NCBI GenBank assembly: GCA_958427355.1
Contig: CAUACA010000001.1
Location: forward strand, 150,999-214,998
Source of the DNA: an uncultured Collinsella sp.
GTDB lineage: Bacteria; Actinomycetota; Coriobacteriia; Coriobacteriales; Coriobacteriaceae
Length of the DNA stretch: 64,000 nt
Reading direction: 5' to 3'
Position 1 is the first letter of the stretch. Every line of letters begins with the position of its first letter. A program made the position numbers and the translations under genes. Shown here piece after piece: positions 7,963 through 17,122 of this stretch. The notes beneath the pieces are model-generated. The model searched no databases and was not told where the DNA came from. It saw only the letters and a program-made list of their open reading frames with translations.

Positions 7963-8789
7963 TGACAAACTTTAAGAAGGCTCTTGCCAATAAGGGGTTT
8001 GTGGTCGGCGGCTGCATTTTCCTGGCGATTGCGCTGATCGCGCTCGTCGGTCCGCTGGTGTGGACGGTTGATCCCAATGCGCAGGAGATGACGTTGCGAC
8101 TTTTGGCACCTTCGCCCGCGCATCCCTTTGGCTGCGATGACTTTGGCCGCGACCTGCTTGCCCGCGTCATCGCGGGCGCGCGCGTGTCGCTTGGCGTCGG
8201 CATTGCCGTCACGCTCGCGACGAGTGTGCTCGGCTTGGTGATCGGCGCCTATGCGTGCTACAACGAGAGGCTCGACCATATTCTCATGCGCATCTGCGAC
8301 GGCCTTATGTCCATTCCGGGCGTGCTGCTGGCCATCGCGCTCATGGCGATGATGGGGGCGAGCGTGTGGAACGTCATCATCGCGCTCTCCATCGTCTATA
8401 CGCCCAGCATGGCGCGCATCGTGCGCTCGCGCGCGATGGTGGTCAAGGAGGAGCCCTTTGTGGAGGCCCTGCGCGTGCAGGGCGCCTCGACCGCGCGCAT
8501 CGTGTGGCTGCATATCGTGCCCAACGTGATGGCGCCCTTCCTGGTGCAGGCGACCTTCGTCTTTGCCGAGGCCGTGCTCTCTGAGGCCGCCCTCTCGTTT
8601 TTGGGCCTGGGTATCAAGGCACCCGACGCCAGCTGGGGAAACATCCTGCAGGCGGGCAAGAACGTGATGCGCAAAGCCCCGTGGATGATCTTCTTCCCGG
8701 CAGCGGCCATCATCGCGAGCGTGCTTTCGCTGAACCTTGCCGGCGACGGCCTGCGCGACGCCCTCGACCCCAAGACCAAGGAGGACTAG
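7959..8789 (+). CDS. ABC transporter permease, DppC/OppC type
   Basis: 276 residues. It starts MMTNFKKALANKGFVVGGCI at the ATG overlapping the previous stop. The DppC-type hallmark HPFGCDDFGRDLLARVIAGAR is near residue 65, and the EAA loop is FVEALRVQGASTARIVWLHIVP, followed by LSFLGLGIKAPDASWG. It pairs with the preceding permease to form the transmembrane channel. Three bases separate it from the ATPase gene, so translation is probably coupled. Confidence 0.88.
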   Translation: MMTNFKKALANKGFVVGGCIFLAIALIALVGPLVWTVDPNAQEMTLRLLAPSPAHPFGCDDFGRDLLARVIAGARVSLGVGIAVTLATSVLGLVIGAYACYNERLDHILMRICDGLMSIPGVLLAIALMAMMGASVWNVIIALSIVYTPSMARIVRSRAMVVKEEPFVEALRVQGASTARIVWLHIVPNVMAPFLVQATFVFAEAVLSEAALSFLGLGIKAPDASWGNILQAGKNVMRKAPWMIFFPAAAIIASVLSLNLAGDGLRDALDPKTKED

Positions 8790-8792
8790 CCC

Positions 8793-9788
8793 ATGAGCGA
8801 ACATCTTTTGGACGTGCGCGACCTGTGCATCTCGTTTGTGGGCCGCGATGGCAACGCGCTGGAAGCCGTCAACAAACTCAACCTACATATCGATGCCGGC
8901 GAGATCGTCGGTGTTGTCGGCGAGTCCGGCTGCGGTAAGTCGGTGTTTGCCCAGAGTGTCATGCGCCTCTTGGAGCATGAACAGAAGATGGCCTATACCG
9001 GTCAGATTCTCTTTGACGGGGAGGACCTGCTCGCGCGCCCGCTCAAGCGCATGCGCGAGGTGCGCGGCTGTGACATCGCCATGATTTTCCAGGACCCGCT
9101 GTCCTCACTCAACCCCGTCATGACGGTCGGGGCCCAGGTCGTCGAGGCCGTGCGGGCCCACCGTAAGGTGAGCCGACGCGAAGCCCGCAACGAGGCTCTA
9201 TCGCTGTTGGAGCGTGTGGGAATTCGAGATGCCGCGGCTCGCTTCGACATGTATCCGGGCGATTTTAGCGGCGGTATGCGCCAGCGTGTGATGATTGCCA
9301 TGGCGCTTGCCGGTCATCCGCGCCTGCTTATCGCCGACGAGCCCACCACGGCACTCGACACGACGACTCAAAAACAGATTTTGGATCTCCTGCGCGACCT
9401 CAACAGTTCCGAGGGCATGGCGGTGCTTTTTATCAGCCATGATTTGGGTGTCGTCACGAGCATCTGCTCGCGCGTGCACGTCATGTATCTGGGCCAAATC
9501 GTAGAAGAGATCGATGCCTGCGGCCTTATGGAGCGCCCGAGCCACCCGTATGCCCAGGGGCTCATCGCGAGCATTCCTCCGCTCGAAGGCGAGCGAGTTG
9601 ACACGCTGGCGGATATTCCGGGCACAGTGCCGCCGCTTACGGCAATACCCTGTGGATGCCGCTTTGCGCCTCGTTGCGCCCAGGCGGACGAGCGTTGCCG
9701 CGCGCAGGAGCCTCCGCTGGTTGCCGTGAATGCGTGCGACCGGTCTAAATGCTGGCTTGTCGAGAAAGGGGAGTGCCATGGCTGTTGA
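8793..9788 (+). CDS. ABC transporter ATP-binding protein, DppD/OppD type
   Basis: 331 residues. Walker A is GESGCGKS near residue 50, the Q-loop IFQDPLSSLNPVMTVG, the signature FSGGMRQRVMIAMAL, Walker B LLIADEPTTALD and the switch H in FISHDLGVV. The C-terminal oligopeptide-transporter domain has the cysteine-bearing motif CGCRFAPRCAQADERC, which in this family can bind an iron-sulfur cluster. It overlaps the next gene by 11 bases. It powers the importer together with the following ATPase. Confidence 0.9.
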   Translation: MSEHLLDVRDLCISFVGRDGNALEAVNKLNLHIDAGEIVGVVGESGCGKSVFAQSVMRLLEHEQKMAYTGQILFDGEDLLARPLKRMREVRGCDIAMIFQDPLSSLNPVMTVGAQVVEAVRAHRKVSRREARNEALSLLERVGIRDAAARFDMYPGDFSGGMRQRVMIAMALAGHPRLLIADEPTTALDTTTQKQILDLLRDLNSSEGMAVLFISHDLGVVTSICSRVHVMYLGQIVEEIDACGLMERPSHPYAQGLIASIPPLEGERVDTLADIPGTVPPLTAIPCGCRFAPRCAQADERCRAQEPPLVAVNACDRSKCWLVEKGECHGC

Positions 9789-10563
9789 TAGCGAAGCCCT
9801 GCTTAGGGTCTCACATCTGACTAAAACGTATCCCATGCCGGGCTCAGGTTTTAAGCGTCAGGCCTTTACCGCCGTGGACGATCTGTCGTTTGAGATCGCG
9901 CCGGGCGAGGTCTATGGCCTGGTTGGCGAATCCGGATCGGGCAAGTCGACGACTGGACGCCTGATCTGTGGTCTCGAACGTGCGGATTCCGGCTCGATTG
10001 TCTATCGTGGGCACGACCTCGCCACGATGTCGGAGCGCGAACGTAAGCCGTTTCGCCGCGAGATCCAGCTGGTATTCCAGGATAGCTCTACGGCTTTTGA
10101 CCCGCGCAACCGTGTCGGCCGCATTTTGGAGGAGCCGCTGATTATCGCCGGCGTGCGTGATGCGGATGAGCGCCATGGGCGCGCGCTCTCGGCTCTAGCC
10201 TCGGTCGGTCTTCTGGCAGAGCATTACGACCGCTATCCGCATGACCTTTCGGGAGGACAGCGTCAGCGACTCAATCTGGCACGGGCGCTTATTTGCGAGC
10301 CGCGCCTTGTGGTATGCGACGAGCCGGTCTCGGCGCTTGACGTGTCCGTGCAGGCCCAAGTGCTCAACTTGCTTCGCGACCTGCAACGCACGACGGGTGT
10401 GGCGCTGCTGTTTATCACGCATGATATGCGTGTGGTTCGGCATATGTCCGACCGGATTGGTGTGCTCTACCACGGTCGTCTTGTCGAGGAAGGCGCGGCC
10501 GAGGACGTGATCGCGCACCCGAGCGATCCGTATACGCAGGAGCTTATCGACGCCATTCCCTAG
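9778..10563 (+). CDS. ABC transporter ATP-binding protein, DppF/OppF type
   Basis: 261 residues from the ATG at 9778, which follows GGGGAGTGCC. Walker A is GESGSGKST, then [17 protein letters not shown], the signature [15 protein letters not shown], Walker [21 protein letters not shown] and the H-loop FITHDMRVV. It ends shortly after [15 protein letters not shown], so the usual C-terminal oligopeptide domain with the cysteine motif is absent; many DppF proteins end near here. It completes the five-gene importer. Confidence 0.88.
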   Translation: MAVDSEALLRVSHLTKTYPMPGSGFKRQAFTAVDDLSFEIAPGEVYGLVGESGSGKSTTGRLICGLERADSGSIVYRGHDLATMSERERKPFRREIQLVFQDSSTAFDPRNRVGRILEEPLIIAGVRDADERHGRALSALASVGLLAEHYDRYPHDLSGGQRQRLNLARALICEPRLVVCDEPVSALDVSVQAQVLNLLRDLQRTTGVALLFITHDMRVVRHMSDRIGVLYHGRLVEEGAAEDVIAHPSDPYTQELIDAIP

Positions 10564-10639
10564 AGGATGCTTCCTTTTGGGTATGGCGTGGGTTCGTTGT
10601 TTAATTGTCGGTATATCGGTACAAGAGAGGGGAACTACT

Positions 10640-11803
10640 ATGGCCGATATTGAGGAACAGCCGTTGCCGTCCACGTTTGAGGAGTTCAACGAGCAACGCA
10701 AGGCGGCGTTTATTCGCGTCAAGGATTATAAGCAGGCGGGTAATCGCCTGGTCGGCTTTTTGTGCAGCTATACGCCGCTCGAAATTATCGATGCCGCGGG
10801 CGCTGCAAGTGTGGCCTTGTGCGGTACGTCCGACGAGGTGATTCCCGAGGCTGAGAAGGTGCTGCCGGCAAATCTGTGTCCGCTCATCAAGTCGACGTAC
10901 GGTTTTGCCTACTCGCAAAAGTGCCCGTTTACGTACTTTAGCGACATGATCATCGGCGAGACCACCTGCGACGGCAAGAAGAAGATGTACGAGCTACTAA
11001 ACGAGCTCAAGCGCACGCACATTCTGCATCTTCCGCAGGGCCGCGACCGCGCCTACGAGCGCGAGGGCTGGTACGAGGAGTGCCGCCTGCTCAAGGAGGA
11101 GCTCGAGGGCTTCTACGGCATCACGATTACCGACGATGATCTGCGCGCTGCCGTCCGTCGTCGCAACCGCTTGCGTGCAGCCCAGCTCGACATGTTTGCG
11201 CTGCAGGCCAACCAGCCTGCGGCCATGAGCGGCGTCGACCTGATGAGCACCATGTTTGCCGGCACGTTCAGCTTTGATATCGAGGCCTATACGCAGCAGC
11301 TGGAGCAAAAGGTCGCCAAGCTGCGCGAGGCCTACGACGCGGGCGAGCGCCCGGTCGCGGCGGATGCCAAGCGCATTCTGATTACCGGCTGCCCGGTGGG
11401 TGGCGTGATCAATAAGATCGGTCGCACCATCGAGTCCAACGGCGGTGTGGTCGTGTGCATGGACGACTGCTCGGGCGAGCGCACGGCGGCCATGATGATC
11501 GATCCGGAGGCTCCCGACATCCTGCGCGCCATCGCCGACCGCTACCTGGATATCAACTGCTCGGTCATGACGCCCAACGACGGTCGTATGGAAAACACGC
11601 TGGCCATGTGCGAGAAGTATCATGTCGATGGCGTAGTGGAGAGCGTGCTCCAGGCGTGCCACACCTTTAACGTGGAGAGTGCGCGCATGCAGGAGGCCGT
11701 CGAGGGTGCGGATATTCCGTACATGAAGATCGAGACCGACTACAGCAACGGCGACATGGGCCAGATCGAGACCCGCATCGCCGCCTTCATCGAAACCCTC
11801 TAG
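10640..11803 (+). CDS. Second double-cubane-cluster-type anaerobic reductase
   Basis: 387 residues, a paralogue of the product at 3840-5123. The ATG at 10640 follows GAGAGGGGAAC, the same ribosome binding site type as its paralogue. Shared cysteine motifs are [34 protein letters not shown] and LQACHTF. The cysteine at residue 92 of the first copy (LACDG) is alanine here (IDAAG), so the two probably differ in cluster environment. The N-terminus lacks about 40 residues of the first copy. Its activase gene follows after a 155-base gap that contains a hairpin. The substrate is unknown; classical 2-hydroxyacyl-CoA dehydratase is the alternative. Confidence 0.8.
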   Translation: MADIEEQPLPSTFEEFNEQRKAAFIRVKDYKQAGNRLVGFLCSYTPLEIIDAAGAASVALCGTSDEVIPEAEKVLPANLCPLIKSTYGFAYSQKCPFTYFSDMIIGETTCDGKKKMYELLNELKRTHILHLPQGRDRAYEREGWYEECRLLKEELEGFYGITITDDDLRAAVRRRNRLRAAQLDMFALQANQPAAMSGVDLMSTMFAGTFSFDIEAYTQQLEQKVAKLREAYDAGERPVAADAKRILITGCPVGGVINKIGRTIESNGGVVVCMDDCSGERTAAMMIDPEAPDILRAIADRYLDINCSVMTPNDGRMENTLAMCEKYHVDGVVESVLQACHTFNVESARMQEAVEGADIPYMKIETDYSNGDMGQIETRIAAFIETL

Positions 11804-11807
11804 CTTC

Positions 11808-11896
11808 CTCAGGCACCGGATCTTGCTCCTCAAACCGTCGCTTGCGTACCCAAAGTACGCTGCGCTCCTCTTTCGGGGCAATCTCCGGCACCTGAG
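11808..11896 (+). terminator. Long imperfect hairpin between reductase and activase genes
   Basis: CTCAGG-CA-CCGGA (11808-11820) pairs with TCCGG-CA-CCTGAG (11884-11896), leaving a symmetrical CA/CA internal loop. At the apex GCGTAC (11844-11849) pairs with GTACGC (11855-11860). There is no T-tract, so termination is uncertain. It may separate expression of the activase from the reductase, or be one of the palindromic repeats common in this window. Confidence 0.4.
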
Positions 11897-11958
11897 AAAC
11901 CTAGAGCTAAGGCGCCTGAACGCGCCGCTACCTTTGATGTTTAGATTGGAAGAGAGCC

Positions 11959-12723
11959 ATGATAGGGATCGGGATCGATATCGGGTCTACGGCGGCTAAG
12001 GCTGCTGTGGTCGATGGGGAGGGTTCGGTGGCGTGGACGTGCGTGCAGCCAACCGGGTTCTCCTCGGTCGATGCTTCCGAGCGGCTGCGCGAGGCACTGG
12101 CAGCGGCGGGCTATGACGTGACGGGCGACGATGTTCGCGTGGTCGCGACTGGCTACGGCCGTGTCGCCGTGCCCTATGCGCATAAGGTCGTGACCGAGAT
12201 CACCTGCCACGGCACCGGTGCCGTGCGCCTGTTTGGCGACCACGGCACCGTGATCGACGTGGGCGGTCAGGACACTAAGGTCATCCAGCTTAAAGGCGGC
12301 CGCGTGGCCAAATTTGCCATGAACGACAAGTGCGCTGCCGGCACAGGCCGTTTTTTGGAAATCATGGCCGACCGCCTGGGCATTTCCCAGCAGCAGATGG
12401 CCGACCTGGCGCGTTCCGGCGAGCCCACCAAGATTAGCAGCATGTGCACGGTCTTTGCCGAAAGCGAGGTCATCAGCCTGATCGGTCGTGGCGAGCCACG
12501 CGAGAACATCGCCCGCGGTGTGATCGAGAGTGTCGTGTCGCGCGTGGCCACTATGGCCGGGCAGGCGGCGGGCGCCCCGTACTACCTGACGGGAGGCCTG
12601 TGCGAGAACGCCTATGTGGTGGAGCGTCTGGGCGAGCTTTTGGGCGCACCCGTGACCACCTCGCCCCAGGCGCGCTTTGCCGGTGCCATCGGTGCTGCTG
12701 TCCGCGCGCGGGCGCTGGTTTAA
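11959..12723 (+). CDS. ATP-dependent activase of the double-cubane reductases (ASKHA, HgdC/YjiL family)
   Basis: 254 residues, the normal size for this family. The phosphate-1 motif is GIDIGSTAAKAAVV at the N-terminus, the phosphate-2 motif is DVGGQDTK near residue 104, and the cluster-binding cysteines lie in MNDKCAAGTGRFLE and SSMCTVFAESE. Members form homodimers bridged by one [4Fe-4S] cluster and, on ATP hydrolysis, push a low-potential electron into the partner reductase. It is the only activase in the window, so it probably serves both paralogues. A glycosyltransferase gene begins 12 bases after its stop. Confidence 0.88.
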   Translation: MIGIGIDIGSTAAKAAVVDGEGSVAWTCVQPTGFSSVDASERLREALAAAGYDVTGDDVRVVATGYGRVAVPYAHKVVTEITCHGTGAVRLFGDHGTVIDVGGQDTKVIQLKGGRVAKFAMNDKCAAGTGRFLEIMADRLGISQQQMADLARSGEPTKISSMCTVFAESEVISLIGRGEPRENIARGVIESVVSRVATMAGQAAGAPYYLTGGLCENAYVVERLGELLGAPVTTSPQARFAGAIGAAVRARALV

Positions 12724-12735
12724 GGGGCCCTGCCG

Positions 12736-13962
12736 ATGCGCATCCTCAACATCTCGGCCCAAAAGCCCGACAGCACGGGCAGCGGCACGTATCTTTCGGC
12801 GCTCGTGCGCTCCCAGCTGGCAGCCGGGTGCGAGCCCGCCGTCCTCTGCGGCGCCGCCCCGGGCGACACGCAGGGCGACATCCCGGCGGGCGTACCCGTC
12901 TATACCGTCGACTTCGACACCCCTGAGCTGCCCTTTCATATCTGCGGTATGTCCGATGTCATGCCTTATCCGTCCACCCGCTACCGCGATCTCACGTCTC
13001 AGATGACCTCGTCATTCGAAGACGCGTTTTGCCGCTCGATCGAGCGCGCAGTGGCCGAGTTTGAGCCCGACGTGCTGCTCTGCCACCATCTCTATCTGGT
13101 GTGCGCCCTCGCGCGCGAGTTTGTGCGCGACCGCCCCGTGTGTGCGGTCTGCCATTCGACCGATATCCGCCAGATGCGCTCGCACGGCCTTGAGCGCGAA
13201 CGCGTCCTTGCGGCTGTGCGCGGGCTCGATGCCGTCTTCTCGCTCCATGCGGAGCAGGCCCAGCAGATCGTGGAGACCTATGGGGTCGACCCGGCACGCG
13301 TGCGCGTGGTGGGTACAGGCTACGACCATCACACGTTCTGCCCCGACGCCGCTGTTCCGCGCCGCGTCGACAGTCTGGTCTTTGTGGGCAAGGTCTGCGT
13401 CAAGAAGGGCGTGGCCAGCCTCCTTGAGGCCCTGGGCCTGGTGGACCGCGGGTCGCATCCGAATCTTTCTCTCACGCTGGTGGGTGGGCATGCGCACGAC
13501 GATGAGTTCCAGCAGATCGAGTCTGCAGCTGCAGCGTCGACCGTTCCCGTGACGATTGCGGGGCGGGTGGACGGCGAGGAGCTCGTCCGCACGTATCGTA
13601 CGAGCGAGGTCTTTGTGCTGCCCTCGTTTTTCGAGGGCCTTCCACTTGTCACGATCGAGGCCCTCGCCTGCGGCTGCAAGGTTGTCATGACCGAGCTTCC
13701 CGGCGTGCACCCTTGGATGGAGGCGGCCTTGCCTGGGGCACCCGTCGCGTGGGTTACCCCGCCCACCATGGTTGATGTCGATACACCGGACAGCCGCGAC
13801 CTTCCGCGCTTCGAGCGCGACCTCGCCCAAGCCATCCAGGACGCGCTTGACGCACCTGCGCCGTGCTTCGACACCTCAGGCGTCTCTTGGGATGCCTGCT
13901 CGGAGCGTATACTAGAGACCGTTCAACGCCTGCTCGAACAGAAAGGAGGCATCGATGGCTAA
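12736..13962 (+). CDS. Glycosyltransferase, GT4-like
   Basis: 408 residues with two Rossmann-like halves. The C-terminal half has the GT4 signature SFFEGLPLVTIEALACGCKV (E-x7-E) near residue 300 and VFVGKVCVKKGVASLLEAL near residue 215. The N-terminus MRILNISAQKPDSTGSGTYL is typical of the glycine-rich acceptor loop. It probably transfers a nucleotide-activated sugar to an envelope or small-molecule acceptor that I cannot identify. Its stop overlaps the selD start by 8 bases (ATGGCTAA), which puts a sugar transferase in line with selenium genes. That overlap is the odd feature, and no functional link is evident. Confidence 0.75.
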   Translation: MRILNISAQKPDSTGSGTYLSALVRSQLAAGCEPAVLCGAAPGDTQGDIPAGVPVYTVDFDTPELPFHICGMSDVMPYPSTRYRDLTSQMTSSFEDAFCRSIERAVAEFEPDVLLCHHLYLVCALAREFVRDRPVCAVCHSTDIRQMRSHGLERERVLAAVRGLDAVFSLHAEQAQQIVETYGVDPARVRVVGTGYDHHTFCPDAAVPRRVDSLVFVGKVCVKKGVASLLEALGLVDRGSHPNLSLTLVGGHAHDDEFQQIESAAAASTVPVTIAGRVDGEELVRTYRTSEVFVLPSFFEGLPLVTIEALACGCKVVMTELPGVHPWMEAALPGAPVAWVTPPTMVDVDTPDSRDLPRFERDLAQAIQDALDAPAPCFDTSGVSWDACSERILETVQRLLEQKGGIDG

Positions 13963-15004
13963 CGATCAGATCCGTCTGACGCAGATGACGGCCGCCTCGG
14001 GTTGAGCCGCCAAGCTGGCTCCCGGAGCCCTTGCCCAGGTCCTGGGTGAGCTACCCAACATTCCCAACGAGCGCCTGCTCATCGGGTTCGATACCGCTGA
14101 CGATGCGAGCGTCTTCAAGGTGGGGGAGAACCTGGGCCTCGTGCAGTCCGTCGACTTCTTCCCACCCATGGTGGACGACCCCTTCCTCTTTGGCCAGATC
14201 GCCGCCGCCAACTCGCTGTCGGACATCTACGCCATGGGCGGGCGGCCGAGCCATGCCATGAACTTGCTGTGCATACCCAGTTGTCTGGGCGTTGAGGTTG
14301 CCGGGCAGATTTTGGCGGGTGGCGCCGACAAGTGCGTCGAGGCCGGCTGCACCATCGCGGGCGGCCACACCATCAACGACGACGAGCCCAAGTACGGTCT
14401 GTCCGTGAGCGGCTTTGTCGCGCTCGACCGCATGCTCTCCAACAGCGGCGCGCGCGTGGGCGATGCGTTGCTGCTGACCAAGGCGGTTGGCTCGGGCATC
14501 ATCACCACGGCCATTAAGGGCGAGCTCATCGAACAGGATGATGCCAGCCCGATGTTCGACTCGATGCGCACCCTCAACGAGGCACCGATTCGTTTGGCCG
14601 AGGGGGTCGAACTTCACGGCTGCACAGACATTACGGGCTTTGGTTTGATCGGGCATGCATGCGAGATGGCCGAGGGCTCGGGCGTGCAGGTTGAGCTTGC
14701 GTCGGAGTCGGTGCCGCTCTTTGACCGGGTGCTCGATATGGCGCGTTTGGGCATTATCCCCGCGGGCTCCTACCGCAACCAGGACTTCTTTGGCCCGCGC
14801 GTGGCTGCCGACGAGGACCTGGAGCCGGGCATGCTGGATGCGCTGTACAATCCGCAGACCTCGGGTGGTTTGCTTATCGCGGCGCCTGCTGCCGATGTGG
14901 ATGAGCTCGCGCGCCGTCTGCATGCCGAAGGACGTATCGCCGCCGTCGTCGGTCGCGTGTGCGAACCGGTGCCAGGCGGTCCTGCCGTCCACGTTGTGCA
15001 TTAA
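13955..15004 (+). CDS. selD: Selenide, water dikinase SelD, itself a selenoprotein (Sec17, UGA at 14003-14005)
   Basis: 349 residues if the in-frame TGA at codon 17 is read as selenocysteine. The ATG at 13955 follows AAAGGAGG. The N-terminus is MANDQIRLTQMTAASG-U-AAKL, where U sits at the position of the catalytic Cys17 of E. coli SelD, and the next lysine is also conserved. Further motifs are SVDFFPPMVDDPFLFGQIAA, NSLSDIYAMGG, GGHTINDDEPKYGLSVSG and TDITGFGLIGHACEM. SelD makes selenophosphate from selenide and ATP, the selenium donor for tRNA-Sec and for selenium cofactors. A stem-loop follows the UGA. yedF follows after 60 bases. A start after the TGA (14120) would remove the active site, so it was rejected. 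Confidence 0.93.
14011..14033 (+). promoter_or_regulatory. Candidate bacterial SECIS hairpin in selD
   Basis: CAAG (14011-14014) pairs with CTTG (14030-14033), CT is bulged, and GGCTC (14017-14021) pairs with GAGCC (14025-14029) around a three-base loop CCG. It begins five bases after the in-frame UGA, and its apex is about 17 bases downstream of it, in the range expected for bacterial selenocysteine insertion elements read by SelB. Confidence 0.6.
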
Positions 15005-15064
15005 GGAAAACCGTTTATGCGACCGCCTACTGTTCTGGGCGGTCCCTATTGAAAGGATGTAGCT

Positions 15065-15691
15065 ATGTCTACCAAGATTGAAGTCAATGCCATGGGCGAT
15101 GCCTGCCCGCTGCCCGTCGTCAAGACGCTCAAAGCCCTGAAGCAGCTCGACGGCGAGGGTGCCGTGGTGACCTCGGTTGATAACGAGACCGCCGTCAAGA
15201 ACATCTCCAAGATGGCGCAGGAGAAGGGCCGCACGGCCTCGGTCGAGAAGGTTTCTGACGCCGAGTGGCACGTGACCGTGGCGACCTCTGGCGCCGTTGC
15301 CGTGGCCGATCCCGAGCAGGACGGTGCCGCTTTCTGCGACGCCAGCGCCGGCAAGGGCAAACTCGTCATTTCCGTCTACACCGATTGCATGGGCCGTGGC
15401 GACGACGAGCTGGGCCACAAGCTCATGAAGGCGTTTATCTTTGCCGTGACGCAGCAGGAGGAGCTGCCCGCGACCATGCTGTTCTACAACGGCGGCGCCA
15501 AGCTCACCGTAGAGGGCTCTCCGGTGCTCGATGACCTGAAGGGGCTGGCGGAGCAGGGTGTCGAGATTCTCACCTGCGGTACCTGCCTGGACCACTACGG
15601 CATTAAAGACCAGCTTGCGGTGGGCGAGGTCACCAACATGTACGTGATCGTGGAGAAGATGGAGCAGGCCGTGCGCGTCGTGCGTCCGTAG
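15065..15691 (+). CDS. yedF: Sulfurtransferase-like selenium metabolism protein YedF
   Basis: 208 residues. The N-terminal TusA-like domain contains the CPxP motif in NAMGDACPLPVVKTLKAL near residue 14, and the C-terminal half is DsrE-like with the cysteine-bearing ILTCGTCLDHYGI near residue 175. The two-domain form that occurs next to selD is the one associated with selenium handling, presumably as a persulfide or perselenide carrier. Some relatives have selenocysteine in the CPxP motif; here it is cysteine. The gene starts 60 bases after selD with GAAAGGATG upstream. Confidence 0.85.
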   Translation: MSTKIEVNAMGDACPLPVVKTLKALKQLDGEGAVVTSVDNETAVKNISKMAQEKGRTASVEKVSDAEWHVTVATSGAVAVADPEQDGAAFCDASAGKGKLVISVYTDCMGRGDDELGHKLMKAFIFAVTQQEELPATMLFYNGGAKLTVEGSPVLDDLKGLAEQGVEILTCGTCLDHYGIKDQLAVGEVTNMYVIVEKMEQAVRVVRP

Positions 15692-15710
15692 CGTATTGGT
15701 TGGAGTTGCC

Positions 15711-15962
15711 ATGAGGGAGAAGCGCCCGGCGCTTGTCATCACGTTTCCCACCACGGCGGCCGCCATGGGTTGCGAGTCCCTGTGCATTGAGCGCGGCCTT
15801 CCCGGGCGAACGATTCCCGTGCCCGGGGAGGTTGCTGCCGGCTGCGGTCTGGCGTGGAAGGCGTTGCCTGCCGATGAGGAGCTGCTGCGCGGCGAGCTTG
15901 CCGCGGCGGGCGTTCCCACCGAGGGCTATACCGTGATTGATATGTGGGAGGTCGTGCGATGA
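15711..15962 (+). CDS. DUF3343 putative Se/S carrier protein
   Basis: 83 residues. The small protein has the family pattern ITFPTTAAAMGCESLCIERG, then IPVPGEVAAGCGLAWK, with paired cysteines in the GCGL region. The family is annotated as a putative selenium or sulfur carrier because it travels with selD, yedF and molybdenum hydroxylase genes. Its stop overlaps the next start (ATGA at 15959-15962). The upstream TTGGAGTTGCC is also found directly before the second DUF3343 gene at 43709. Confidence 0.75.
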   Translation: MREKRPALVITFPTTAAAMGCESLCIERGLPGRTIPVPGEVAAGCGLAWKALPADEELLRGELAAAGVPTEGYTVIDMWEVVR

Positions 15963-17098
15963 TCTACCTGGATAACGCGGCGACGACCATGCACAAGCCG
16001 CAGACGGTCATCGATGCCGTGACGCAGGCGATGTGCTCGCTTGGCAATGCCGGGCGCGGCGCCACGTCGGGTGCCCTCGATGCCGCGCGTACGATTCATG
16101 GCTGCCGTGCTAAGCTCGCGCGCCTTTTGGGTTGCCCGAGGGCGGACCATGTGTGCTTTACACCCAACTCAACCGCGGCGCTCAACACCGTCATCAATGG
16201 CGTGGTGCGCCCCGGCGATCGTGTGGTCACGACGGTGCTCGAGCACAACTCGGTGCTACGTCCGCTCAACCGTCTGGCGGTAGAGCGGGGTGTGACCGTT
16301 GAACATGCGGGCTGTGACGCGAGCGGCGTGCTCGACTACGACGAGCTCGAGCGGCTAGTCACGCCCGGTACGCGTGCTGTGGTGGTGACGCACGCCTCCA
16401 ATGTGACCGGCAACGCGGTCGACATTGCGCGCGTGGCTGCCATCGCGCATGCGGCCGGTGCGCTTGTGATTGTTGATGCCTCGCAGTCTGCCGGCGCGAT
16501 GCATATCGATATGCAGGCCATGGGGCTCGACGTGGTGTGCTTTACCGGCCACAAGGGGCTCATGGGACCCCAAGGCACTGGCGGCCTGGCCGTGGCGGAG
16601 GACGTCGACGTGGCGCCGTGGGCCATGGGCGGCACGGGCGTGCACAGCTTCGATGCGCTGCAGCCGCTTGAGTGGCCTACGCGCCTTGAGGCGGGCACGC
16701 TCAACGGTCACGGTATCGCGGGCCTTTCTGCCGGCCTCGACTTTATCGAGGCGCAAGGCGGAGTCGAGGCGATTTCGGCACACGAGCGAGCACTGGCGGA
16801 TCGCTTTCTCGCTGGCGTGCGCGAAATCCCCGGCATTGCGCTCTACGGTGCGTTTGACCAACCCGCGCGCTCGGCGATCGTGTCGCTCAACGTTGGCGAT
16901 ATCGACTCTGCCGAGATCTCGGATGCGCTCATGCAGGGGTGGGGGATTGCGACGCGCCCCGGCGCCCATTGCGCCCCGCTCATGCACCGTGCGCTGGGGA
17001 CCGAGCGCCAGGGCGTCGTCCGTTTCTCGTTTGGATATTTCAACACTACCGAAGAAGTCGACACCGCGATTGGCGCTTTGCGCGATTTAGCCTGCTAA
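15959..17098 (+). CDS. Class V aminotransferase / cysteine desulfurase family protein, EF2568 type
   Basis: 379 residues. It opens MIYLDNAATTMHKPQTVIDA and has the PLP-lysine region VCFTGHKGLMGPQGTGGLAV near residue 205, with HNSVLRPLNRL and SQSAGAMHIDM upstream. The C-terminal active-site region is ATRPGAHCAPLMHRALG, with the cysteine placed as in this desulfurase subfamily. The subfamily is named from an Enterococcus gene next to selD and is thought to mobilise selenium or sulfur for a molybdenum-hydroxylase cofactor. It is the last gene of the selenium block and is followed by a terminator. Confidence 0.82.
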   Translation: MIYLDNAATTMHKPQTVIDAVTQAMCSLGNAGRGATSGALDAARTIHGCRAKLARLLGCPRADHVCFTPNSTAALNTVINGVVRPGDRVVTTVLEHNSVLRPLNRLAVERGVTVEHAGCDASGVLDYDELERLVTPGTRAVVVTHASNVTGNAVDIARVAAIAHAAGALVIVDASQSAGAMHIDMQAMGLDVVCFTGHKGLMGPQGTGGLAVAEDVDVAPWAMGGTGVHSFDALQPLEWPTRLEAGTLNGHGIAGLSAGLDFIEAQGGVEAISAHERALADRFLAGVREIPGIALYGAFDQPARSAIVSLNVGDIDSAEISDALMQGWGIATRPGAHCAPLMHRALGTERQGVVRFSFGYFNTTEEVDTAIGALRDLAC

Positions 17099-17122
17099 AG
17101 CTGCTGAACCGTTTATACTTGC

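Noticed and set aside
13955..15004. selD starting after the TGA
   Set aside because: That start lacks a ribosome binding site and removes the catalytic residue and lysine; the upstream ATG has AAAGGAGG and the TGA falls exactly at residue 17.
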